Origin: Lachnospiraceae bacterium
Lineage (GTDB): Bacteria; Bacillota; Clostridia; Lachnospirales; Lachnospiraceae
Reading direction: 5' to 3'
DNA: 5,339 bases
Assembly (NCBI GenBank): GCA_900759665.1
Contig: CAAEWE010000023.1
Coordinates: 1 to 5,339, forward strand
Below, piece by piece: positions 1 through 5,339 of this stretch. Position 1 is the stretch's first letter, and the number at the start of each line of letters is the position of its first letter. The translations under genes were made by a program, and so were the position numbers. The notes beneath the pieces were generated by a model. It saw only the letters and a program-made list of their open reading frames with translations, was not told the origin of the DNA and searched no databases.

Positions 1-208
1 CAGGCGCGTATTCATCGAAACATTGCAAAGCAAAGACTTTTCAGCAAGCCTACTGATCTGCGTCAATTTCCAGACCACAGCCTTCCGGGTGCGTTTGTTT
101 TGAGAGGCAAAAATCATATTGTAATCTTTGCCACATAAGAAACATTATGGGCACAAGCAATTTTCAGGTGTGCGAAGTTTGAGTTATGAACCGTAAGTTT
201 CAGCAAGT
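1..208. other. Left-edge stretch without an assignable gene
   Basis: No gene is confidently recognised here. On the plus strand a frame open from the window edge runs 45 codons to a TAA at 136-138, and its peptide ends in KNHIVIFAT. On the minus strand an ATG at 117-115 opens 39 codons that run off the edge, ending in NVSMNTRL; it has no clear ribosome site. At most one of the two is likely to be real, and codon use does not separate them. The 10-base word TTTCAGCAAG occurs twice in direct orientation, at 39-48 and 198-207. A 5-bp stem (151-155 with 169-173) with a 13-base loop is too weak to be a terminator for the neighbouring minus-strand gene. The stretch could be the end of a plus-strand gene converging on the beta-propeller gene, or part of a dispersed repeat. 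Confidence 0.3.
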
Positions 209-1246
209 TTATTTTTCTTTCTGGGGATGAAAATCTTCAATCTGTTCATTGGAGAGATTCATTACATAGGCGGCGCTGCCGTCGAATTCTTCAAAAAACA
301 GGTAGTTATCAATGATATGATAGTAGTTATAATTTCCGGAGCGAAGCTGTGTCTGTGCTCCGGATTTTGTATCCAGAACATATAAGCCGTTGTCTTTGCC
401 GTTATCAACCTGATAATAAACGTTAGCACCGTCGCTGCTGACATTATAGGTGGCAATACGGACCTGGGTGAGATGTGTCATCTCCAGTGTGGAAAGATCC
501 AGACGGCACAGAGTATAGTCATTATCCATATCCATGCAATATAGAGCCCCGTTTACATAGGAAAGTCCGGTATAATTCCCCTCGTAGATAATACTTGGAC
601 TGCCTCCCGATATGGAAAGCTTGTGAATATTGTGGTCACTGTCCACCCCGGTATAATAGATGGTGTCATTGGCAATGACCGGAACGGCTCCTTCTTTCAG
701 GAGCATAGTGTCTTTTTTGCCGTCGATGCCGATGCAGAAAAGCTGTAATCCCTCTTTCCGGTCGTACCGCTGGTAGTAAATATGGTTGCCCAGGAGATTC
801 AGTGACTGGGAGGGATCATTATAAAGCTGTTTCAGACCCTGTCCATTTGTACTGATCCGGTAAAGTCCTGTGGTACTAAAGGAAAACAAAGCTTTGGAAT
901 CGGCTCCCTTTTTATCGTTTCTACGGGTGTAGAAAATATAATCTCCGGCAGCATTAATGTAGCTGGTGTAGTCGTTGTAGATCTTTTTGATATGCTTCAG
1001 ACTGGTATCCATAGAGTACAGGGAGTTCTGGTCATAGGGATTTGCAAAGTAAATGGTATCTCCGGACTTTGCAAACAAGCCGCCGTTTAACAGATTGGTG
1101 CTGCTATTGCCGACAGTTCCCTCATCTTTATAAAAGTGGACACGGGCATTCCGGCGCAGAAGGCCAAAACATCCGATCAATGCCAGAACCACAATTACAA
1201 GGATAACCCTGTTTCGGATATGATGCTGATCTCTTGATTGATTCAT
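209..1246 (-). CDS. DUF5050-like beta-propeller protein, N-terminally membrane- or lipid-anchored
   Basis: The product is 345 residues and is probably displayed on the outer face of the membrane; its ligand and biochemical role are unknown. Residues 1-13 are polar and basic, and residues 14-30 form one hydrophobic segment followed by RR. The segment contains LIGC with Cys26, which fits a lipobox, so it may be either a lipoprotein signal or a simple N-terminal anchor. From about residue 55 to 333 the chain consists of roughly seven degenerate repeats of the pattern G-D-x-I-Y-Y ... L-Y-x-I/M ... G, for example near 61-80, 101-130, 153-175, 193-213, 233-252, 272-292 and 312-330. Repeats like these are typical of DUF5050/LRP1-like bacterial beta-propellers common in Lachnospiraceae. 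The ATG at 1246 is chosen because a G-rich ribosome site sits 6 bases upstream; an in-frame ATG at 1267 would add only seven residues and lacks one. The gene is transcribed divergently from the esterase. The family call rests on repeat pattern alone. Confidence 0.8.
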   Translation of the reverse strand: MNQSRDQHHIRNRVILVIVVLALIGCFGLLRRNARVHFYKDEGTVGNSSTNLLNGGLFAKSGDTIYFANPYDQNSLYSMDTSLKHIKKIYNDYTSYINAAGDYIFYTRRNDKKGADSKALFSFSTTGLYRISTNGQGLKQLYNDPSQSLNLLGNHIYYQRYDRKEGLQLFCIGIDGKKDTMLLKEGAVPVIANDTIYYTGVDSDHNIHKLSISGGSPSIIYEGNYTGLSYVNGALYCMDMDNDYTLCRLDLSTLEMTHLTQVRIATYNVSSDGANVYYQVDNGKDNGLYVLDTKSGAQTQLRSGNYNYYHIIDNYLFFEEFDGSAAYVMNLSNEQIEDFHPQKEK

Positions 1247-1252
1247 ACGATT

Positions 1253-1258
1253 CCCCCC
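1253..1258 (-). promoter_or_regulatory. Ribosome binding site deciding the start of the beta-propeller gene
   Basis: On the minus strand a run of six G preceded by A (AGGGGGGAA) lies 6 bases before the ATG at 1246-1244. It is an impure Shine-Dalgarno sequence, but its spacing is right, and it would lie inside the coding region's first codons if the upstream ATG at 1267 were used. It therefore favours the shorter protein. The homopolymeric G6 is somewhat unusual and could be a slippage site, but this is speculation. Confidence 0.6.
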
Positions 1259-1323
1259 TGTTCTCATCAGACGTAATTTATAAGATTGATATATCTGACT
1301 AATATCTATAATCCTGTATCATT

Positions 1324-1352
1324 ATTATAAAGGTTACAAAAAGGAATTGCAA
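1324..1352 (-). promoter_or_regulatory. Sigma-A-type promoter for the beta-propeller gene
   Basis: Read on the minus strand, the -35 hexamer TTGCAA (1352-1347) is followed by a 17-base spacer and a perfect -10 hexamer TATAAT (1329-1324). Transcription would begin near 1317 and give a leader of about 70 bases before the ATG at 1246. The -35 hexamer is a palindrome and is the same six bases used by the opposing esterase promoter. The call rests on consensus match only. Confidence 0.65.
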
Positions 1353-1376
1353 TGAGTATGTAAAAAGTTGTATAAT
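1347..1376 (+). promoter_or_regulatory. Sigma-A-type promoter for the esterase gene
   Basis: The -35 hexamer TTGCAA (1347-1352) is separated by 18 bases from a perfect -10 hexamer TATAAT (1371-1376). The predicted start is near 1383, giving a leader of about 50 bases before the ATG at 1434. The leader is A-rich, and I see no riboswitch-like fold in it. The -35 element is shared with the opposing promoter. Confidence 0.7.
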
Positions 1377-1417
1377 AGGTCTAATTGAGAAAAAACACAG
1401 ATTATGCAATCGGGAAT

Positions 1418-1422
1418 GGAGG
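1418..1422 (+). promoter_or_regulatory. Ribosome binding site deciding the esterase start
   Basis: GGAGG lies 11 bases upstream of the ATG at 1434. In-frame ATGs at 1404 and 1416 have no comparable ribosome site, and using them would place this GGAGG inside the coding sequence. The spacing is slightly long but acceptable for a low-GC Gram-positive. Starting at 1434 also gives the usual family N terminus, MLKLPAIFSDHMILQR. Confidence 0.7.
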
Positions 1423-1433
1423 AATTGGAAACC

Positions 1434-2951
1434 ATGCTTAAATTACCAGCGATATTTAGTGATCATATGATCTTGCAGAGGAGAAAGCCTGTTGTGGTCT
1501 GGGGAGAGTCAGACGCAAAGAAAGTGACGGTCACCATACAGGATGCCCGTGTTGTCACCTATGTACAGGATGGCAAATGGCAGCTGTTCCTGCCGCCGAT
1601 GGAGGCAGGTGGCCCATATGTGCTGACTGTGAAAACGGATGAGGATGAGGAAAAGGTCTACGAGGACGTTATGTACGGTGAGATCTGGCTTGCCGGTGGA
1701 CAGTCCAATATGGAGTTAGAGCTTCAGAATTCCAAAAACGGTGACATAGCTGTGACAGAGGCACACAATGAACTTCTTCGTTTTTATTATACACCGAAGG
1801 TATCCTACTTTTGTGATGAACTTTATGAGCAGGAGGAGAAAAGCTGCTGGGAGCTTTGCTGTCCGGAGAATGTAGGACGCTGGTCCGCGGTTGGCTATTA
1901 TTTTGCCAGAAAACTTGCTGCACAGCTTGATGTTCCGGTGGGTATCATTGGATGCAACTGGGGTGGAACTTCCGCTTCCTGCTGGATGAGCAGAGAGGCA
2001 CTGGAAAATGACAAAGTGATCTCTTCTTATGTAGAGGAGTATGATGCCATCGTGGCAGAGCAGGATTTTGATGCATACTGCAAGGAACGTGAGGAATATA
2101 TCGTTTATCAGGCAGAGTTTGACAAAAACTGCAAGCATTATTATGAAACAACACCAAATCCTACCTGGGAAGGTGCATTAGAGGTCTGTGGTGAAAATAA
2201 ATATCCGGGTCCAATGGGACCGCGTTCCGAGTACCGTCCGGCAGGTCTTTATGAGACCATGATCCAGAGGATCGCACCGTATACACTGGCCGGTTTCCTG
2301 TATTATCAGGGAGAAGAGGATGACAAGAAGCCTAGAAGCTATTATAATCTTTTGTCACGTCTGATCCGTCAGTGGAGAGAGGACTGGCACGATGATAAGT
2401 TGCCGTTCATGATCGTCCAGCTTCCGATGTTTTCTAATGTGGGAGAGGAGAATCTCACGAACTGGCCGCTGATCCGTGAGGCACAGCACAGAGTATACCG
2501 TACGGTGAAAAATACCGGTCTGGCAGTTGTACTCGACAAAGGCGAGTACAGCAATATTCATCCGGTTGACAAGCAGCCGGTAGGGGAGCGTCTGGCGCTG
2601 CAGGCAATGTATCATGCATATGGTCTGGACAATGAGGTACGTGCCTTTGGTCCATTCTATCAGTCCTGCTACACATTACAGTCCTATATCTGGCTGATCT
2701 TCAATCACGTCAGAGACGGCATCATCTGTACCGGTGAGAAGCCTCTTGGCTTTGAGGTGGCAGGTCAGGATAAGGTATTTTATCCGGCGGATTCCGTACA
2801 GATCCAAGGCAATCAGGTACGTTTGTTCTCTGCTAACGTAAAAGAGCCGGTATATGCAAGATATAACTGGAGAAATTATGCAGAGGTCAATATGTTTGGA
2901 GAGAATGGACTGCCGATGGCTCCATTCCGTACCAGCATGAATGACGAATGA
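1434..2951 (+). CDS. Sialate O-acetylesterase-family SGNH hydrolase
   Basis: This 505-residue protein belongs to the SIAE/carbohydrate esterase 6-like family, whose members remove O-acetyl groups from sialic acids or other acetylated sugars. There is no signal peptide or membrane segment, so it probably acts in the cytoplasm on imported glycans. The N terminus carries the family signature FSDHMILQR (residues 8-16), followed by a beta-rich domain. The nucleophile motif GEIWLAGGQSNME spans residues 82-94, with Ser91 as the predicted catalytic serine. The oxyanion-hole block GCNWGG (173-178), YYQGEED (290-296) and the QLP strand follow. The catalytic histidine is predicted as His376 in SNIHPVDKQPVGERLA (373-388). 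Two positions differ from my memory of the family: an Asn at 374 where Asp commonly precedes IHP, and EED where ESN is common after YQG. The length and the C-terminal PFRT ending look complete. The true substrate is not shown; xylan or another acetylated glycan is possible. It has its own promoter and is divergent from the beta-propeller gene. Confidence 0.88.
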   Translation: MLKLPAIFSDHMILQRRKPVVVWGESDAKKVTVTIQDARVVTYVQDGKWQLFLPPMEAGGPYVLTVKTDEDEEKVYEDVMYGEIWLAGGQSNMELELQNSKNGDIAVTEAHNELLRFYYTPKVSYFCDELYEQEEKSCWELCCPENVGRWSAVGYYFARKLAAQLDVPVGIIGCNWGGTSASCWMSREALENDKVISSYVEEYDAIVAEQDFDAYCKEREEYIVYQAEFDKNCKHYYETTPNPTWEGALEVCGENKYPGPMGPRSEYRPAGLYETMIQRIAPYTLAGFLYYQGEEDDKKPRSYYNLLSRLIRQWREDWHDDKLPFMIVQLPMFSNVGEENLTNWPLIREAQHRVYRTVKNTGLAVVLDKGEYSNIHPVDKQPVGERLALQAMYHAYGLDNEVRAFGPFYQSCYTLQSYIWLIFNHVRDGIICTGEKPLGFEVAGQDKVFYPADSVQIQGNQVRLFSANVKEPVYARYNWRNYAEVNMFGENGLPMAPFRTSMNDE

Positions 2952-2972
2952 GAATGAGCCGTTTTCGTGCGG

Positions 2973-3002
2973 TTGACTGACAAGATAGATTCATGTTAGA
3001 AT
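2973..3002 (+). promoter_or_regulatory. Candidate main promoter of greA-lysS with extended -10
   Basis: TTGACT (2973-2978), an 18-base spacer and TAGAAT (2997-3002) match the sigma-A consensus, and TG at 2994-2995 gives an extended -10 (TGT-TAGAAT). The start would be near 3009, leaving a leader of about 105 bases to the greA ATG. The -10 hexamer lies in the left arm of the inverted repeat at 2987-3032, and the predicted start falls at the centre of that repeat. The esterase stop codon is 21 bases upstream of the -35. Confidence 0.55.
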
Positions 3003-3032
3003 AACACGATAGCGTTATTTTAATATGAATCT
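2987..3032 (+). repeat. 46-base inverted repeat upstream of greA
   Basis: The arms 2987-3005 and 3014-3032 pair over 19 positions around an 8-base loop. Eight outer pairs (AGATTCAT with ATGAATCT) and six inner pairs (AATAAC with GTTATT) are perfect. Of the five positions between, three are A-T pairs and the two non-Watson-Crick positions (2995/3024 and 2999/3020) are G-T on the plus strand. Those would be tolerated G-U pairs in a plus-strand RNA but C-A mismatches in a minus-strand RNA. The stem is AT-rich and is not followed by a T run, so it is not a classical terminator. It could be the 3' end or processing hairpin of the esterase mRNA, or an operator for the greA promoter it overlaps. Confidence 0.7.
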
Positions 3033-3066
3033 GCTCACAGAGGAGTTATATTTTCCGGTACAGGAT

Positions 3067-3094
3067 TTGTGAGTGATTTCAAAATAAGTATAAT
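3067..3094 (+). promoter_or_regulatory. Possible second promoter just before greA
   Basis: A perfect -10 hexamer TATAAT (3089-3094) has TTGTGA (3067-3072) 16 bases upstream as a modest -35. The predicted start, near 3101, falls at the edge of the greA ribosome site GGAGG (3102-3106), leaving a leader of only about 13 bases. That makes it less attractive than the upstream promoter, though the perfect -10 is notable. Confidence 0.35.
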
Positions 3095-3113
3095 CTTAAT
3101 TGGAGGATTCAAC

Positions 3114-3599
3114 ATGGCAGAGAAGAAAAACATATTAACCTACGAAGGTTTGAAAGCTCTGGAGGATGAGCTTCAGGATTTGAAGCTGAATAGACGTAAA
3201 GAGGTTGCAGCGAAGATTAAAGAAGCCCGTGAGCAGGGTGACCTGTCCGAGAATGCAGAGTATGATGCAGCGAAGGATGAGCAGAGAGATATAGAGCTTC
3301 GTATTGAAGAGATTGACAAGATTCTCAAAAATGCAGAGGTTGTTGTTGAGGAGGATGTTGATGTCAATGCAATCAACATCGGTTGTACTGTTCGTTTAAA
3401 GGATATTGAGTTTGATGAGGAGACGACTTATAAGATCGTAGGTTCCACAGAGGCAGATGTTCTCGGCAATAAGATCTCTAATGAGTCGCCGGTAGGTGCT
3501 GCTTTGATCGGCTCCAAAGCGGGCGATGTGATCGAGGTGGAGACACCGAACGGAGAGGTTGTGAAGTACGAGATCCTTGAGATCCAGAAGTCAAAATAA
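3114..3599 (+). CDS. greA: Transcription elongation factor GreA
   Basis: GreA enters the secondary channel of RNA polymerase and stimulates cleavage of the 3' end of backtracked RNA, rescuing stalled complexes. The 161-residue length is normal for the family. Residues 1-75 form the N-terminal antiparallel coiled coil (starting with ILTYEGLKALEDEL). Its tip, GDLSENAEY (42-50), contains Asp43 and Glu46, the two acidic residues that coordinate the catalytic metal. Residues from about 85 on form the FKBP-like C-terminal domain, with the signature SPVGAALIGSKAGD (125-138). The ATG at 3114 is chosen because GGAGG (3102-3106) lies 7 bases upstream and MAEKKNILTYEG is the usual start; an in-frame GTG at 3069 would add 15 unrelated residues. 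lysS follows after 23 bases, so the two are very likely co-transcribed. Confidence 0.97.
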   Translation: MAEKKNILTYEGLKALEDELQDLKLNRRKEVAAKIKEAREQGDLSENAEYDAAKDEQRDIELRIEEIDKILKNAEVVVEEDVDVNAINIGCTVRLKDIEFDEETTYKIVGSTEADVLGNKISNESPVGAALIGSKAGDVIEVETPNGEVVKYEILEIQKSK

Positions 3600-3622
3600 G
3601 ATAGAAACGGAGTGATAGAAAA

Positions 3623-5339
3623 GTGGCACAGCAGAATAAAAAGCCGCAGGCAGAGCAGGACGTCAATGCTTTGCTGAAGGTGCGTCATGAGAAACTTGCA
3701 AATTTACAAGAAGCCGGAAGGGATCCTTTCCAGATTACAAAATATGATGTAACCGTACATTCCCAGGATATCAGAGACCGTTATGATGAGCTGGAGGGAC
3801 AGGAGGTTTCCCTGGCAGGCCGTATGATGTTCAAGCGTGTAATGGGTAAGGCATCCTTCTGTAATATACAGGATCTGAAAGGCAAAATGCAGCTTTATGT
3901 TGCGAGAGACGAGATTGGTGAGGAGTCTTATGCCGATTTCAAAAAGTATGATATCGGTGATATCCTTGGCGTAAAGGGTAAAGTATTTAAGACCAAAACA
4001 GGTGAGATCTCTGTTCACGCAGAGGAGATCGTTCTTTTGTCCAAGAGCCTGCAGATCCTTCCGGAGAAGCATCATGGACTGACCGATACCGATACAAGAT
4101 ATCGTCAGAGATATGTGGATCTGATCATGAACGAGGACGTAAAGGATACCTTTATCAAGCGTTCCAAGGTGATCAGCTGCATCCGTCGTTTTCTGGATGC
4201 GCAGGGCTTCATGGAGGTGGAGACGCCAATGCTGGTTTCCAATGCCGGCGGTGCTGCTGCAAGACCGTTTGAGACTCACTTCAATTCCCTGAATGAGGAT
4301 CTGAAACTGAGAATTTCTCTGGAGCTGTATCTCAAGAGACTGATCGTAGGTGGTATGGAGCGTGTTTACGAGATCGGCCGTGTGTTCCGTAATGAGGGAC
4401 TGGATACCAGACACAATCCGGAGTTTACACTGATGGAGCTCTATCAGGCATATACAGACTATCACGGTATGATGGATCTTACTGAGAAGCTTTACCGTCA
4501 CGTTGCAAAGGAAGTGACAGGTTCTGAGATCCTTAAGTATGGTGATCATGAGATGGATCTTTCCAAGCCATTTGAGAGATTGACAATGGTAGATGCTGTT
4601 AAGAAATACGCAGGTGTTGATTTTAACGAGATTCCGGATACCGAGGCTGCAAAGGCTCTGGCAAAGGAAAAAGGCATTGAGTTTGAGGAGCGTCACCAGA
4701 AGGGAGATATCCTGAACCTTTTCTTTGAGGAGTATGTAGAGGATCATCTGATCCAGCCTACTTTTATTATGGATCATCCGATCGAGATCTCTCCACTGAC
4801 CAAGAAGAAACCGGACAATCCGGATTATGTAGAGCGTTTCGAGTTCTTTATGAATGGATGGGAGATGGCAAATGCTTACTCCGAGTTGAATGATCCGATC
4901 GATCAGAGAGCTCGTTTCGAGGCACAGGAGAAGGCTCTGGCTGCTGGAGATGATGAGGCAGAGCATACGGACGAGGATTTTCTGAATGCACTTAGCATTG
5001 GTATGCCTCCGACAGGCGGTATTGGATTTGGTATTGACCGTATGGTGATGATGATGACAAACTCACCGGCGATCAGGGATGTACTGCTCTTCCCGACGAT
5101 GAAGAGCCTCGATTCTGACAAGAAAGCATCCAAGTCTTCCAAGGCAGTTTCTGCAGAGGCAGATAAGCCGGCAGAGAAGATTGACTTCTCTAATGTAAAG
5201 ATTGAGCCTTTATTTGAGGAAGAAGTAGACTTCGATACATTCAGTAAGTCAGATTTCAGAGCTGTTAAGGTAAAAGAGTGTGTAGCAGTTCCTAAGTCAA
5301 AGAAATTATTACAGTTTACTTTAGATGACGGAACAGGCA
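3623..5339 (+). CDS. lysS: Lysyl-tRNA synthetase, class II, with C-terminal tRNA-binding extension (partial)
   Basis: The enzyme charges tRNA-Lys with lysine, using ATP, in the cytoplasm. The 572 residues seen run off the right edge with no stop. An N-terminal helix is followed by the OB-fold anticodon-binding domain (about 60-150; GRMMFKRVMGKASF at 66-79). The class II catalytic domain spans about 154-493: motif 1 near GFMEVETPM (195-203), motif 2 around FRNEGLDTRHNPEF (255-268), and motif 3 GGIGFGIDR (465-473) followed by the usual RDVLLFP (485-491). A normal bacterial LysRS ends near there. This one continues through a Lys/Ser/Ala/Glu-rich linker (about 494-519) into a region (from about 536) resembling the MetRS C-terminal/Trbp111/EMAPII tRNA-binding OB fold, for example FSKSDFRAVKVKE (540-552). 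The start is GTG: an in-frame stop lies at 3602-3604, no ATG occurs in frame before residue 68, and GGAGTGAT at 3609-3616 serves as ribosome site. It forms an operon with greA. No T-box leader is visible. Confidence 0.97.
   Translation, partial: MAQQNKKPQAEQDVNALLKVRHEKLANLQEAGRDPFQITKYDVTVHSQDIRDRYDELEGQEVSLAGRMMFKRVMGKASFCNIQDLKGKMQLYVARDEIGEESYADFKKYDIGDILGVKGKVFKTKTGEISVHAEEIVLLSKSLQILPEKHHGLTDTDTRYRQRYVDLIMNEDVKDTFIKRSKVISCIRRFLDAQGFMEVETPMLVSNAGGAAARPFETHFNSLNEDLKLRISLELYLKRLIVGGMERVYEIGRVFRNEGLDTRHNPEFTLMELYQAYTDYHGMMDLTEKLYRHVAKEVTGSEILKYGDHEMDLSKPFERLTMVDAVKKYAGVDFNEIPDTEAAKALAKEKGIEFEERHQKGDILNLFFEEYVEDHLIQPTFIMDHPIEISPLTKKKPDNPDYVERFEFFMNGWEMANAYSELNDPIDQRARFEAQEKALAAGDDEAEHTDEDFLNALSIGMPPTGGIGFGIDRMVMMMTNSPAIRDVLLFPTMKSLDSDKKASKSSKAVSAEADKPAEKIDFSNVKIEPLFEEEVDFDTFSKSDFRAVKVKECVAVPKSKKLLQFTLDDGTG

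Noticed and set aside
151..173. A terminator for the beta-propeller gene
   Set aside because: The stem GCACA/TGTGC is only 5 bp with a 13-base loop, and no T run follows on the minus strand.
1404..1433. Upstream ATG starts (1404, 1416) for the esterase
   Set aside because: They lack ribosome sites and would bury the GGAGG at 1418-1422 inside the gene; the family N terminus begins at 1434.
1669..2676. Several minus-strand open frames of 60-140 codons inside the esterase gene
   Set aside because: All overlap the conserved plus-strand coding frame, lack ribosome sites or recognisable domains, and are best explained as shadows.
3069..3113. An upstream GTG start extending GreA by 15 residues
   Set aside because: The extension has no family counterpart and no well-placed ribosome site, while ATG 3114 has GGAGG 7 bases upstream and gives the canonical N terminus.
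2952..3113. A T-box or lysine riboswitch controlling lysS
   Set aside because: Neither the leader before greA nor the 23-base greA-lysS gap contains the T-box AGGGTGG-type conserved sequence or a terminator/antiterminator pair; lysS simply follows greA.
3704..4966. A 420-codon open frame on the minus strand
   Set aside because: It lies entirely antisense to lysS, whose motifs and length are unmistakable. Its product is rich in Leu, Ile, His and Cys with no recognisable domain, as expected for a shadow frame of codon-biased coding DNA.

Overview
This window reads as ordinary chromosomal DNA of a Gram-positive Clostridia, most likely a Lachnospiraceae-type gut anaerobe. The evidence is the purine-rich GGAGG-type ribosome sites, the TTGNNN/TATAAT promoters, the greA-lysS gene pair, a DUF5050-type beta-propeller protein, and a LysRS carrying an extra C-terminal tRNA-binding module. 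The genus cannot be fixed from the sequence alone.

Layout: bases 1-208 hold no gene I can assign, although both strands have short open frames that run off the left edge. Bases 209-1246 (minus strand) encode a membrane- or lipid-anchored DUF5050-like beta-propeller protein. A 187-base divergent intergenic region (1247-1433) follows. It contains two good sigma-A-type promoters pointing away from each other that share one palindromic -35 hexamer (TTGCAA). Bases 1434-2951 (plus strand) encode a cytoplasmic sialate O-acetylesterase-family SGNH hydrolase. Bases 2952-3113 are intergenic and carry a 46-base inverted repeat overlapping a strong candidate promoter. Bases 3114-3599 encode transcription elongation factor GreA. 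From 3623 to the right edge runs lysS, lysyl-tRNA synthetase, which starts at GTG and is cut off inside its C-terminal tRNA-binding extension.

How the genes relate: greA and lysS are 23 bases apart and almost certainly co-transcribed, as a housekeeping transcription/translation pair. The esterase and the beta-propeller gene form a divergent pair whose promoters physically overlap, so their expression may be coupled or mutually exclusive; a shared function is not shown. No classical terminator (GC-rich stem plus T tract) was found after the esterase, so some read-through into greA-lysS is possible.

No mobile element, CRISPR array, tRNA or rRNA gene was recognised. I found no convincing undescribed system. 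The points most worth a second look are the shared-(-35) divergent promoter, the inverted repeat on the greA promoter, the LysRS fusion domain, and a changed active-site neighbourhood in the esterase.
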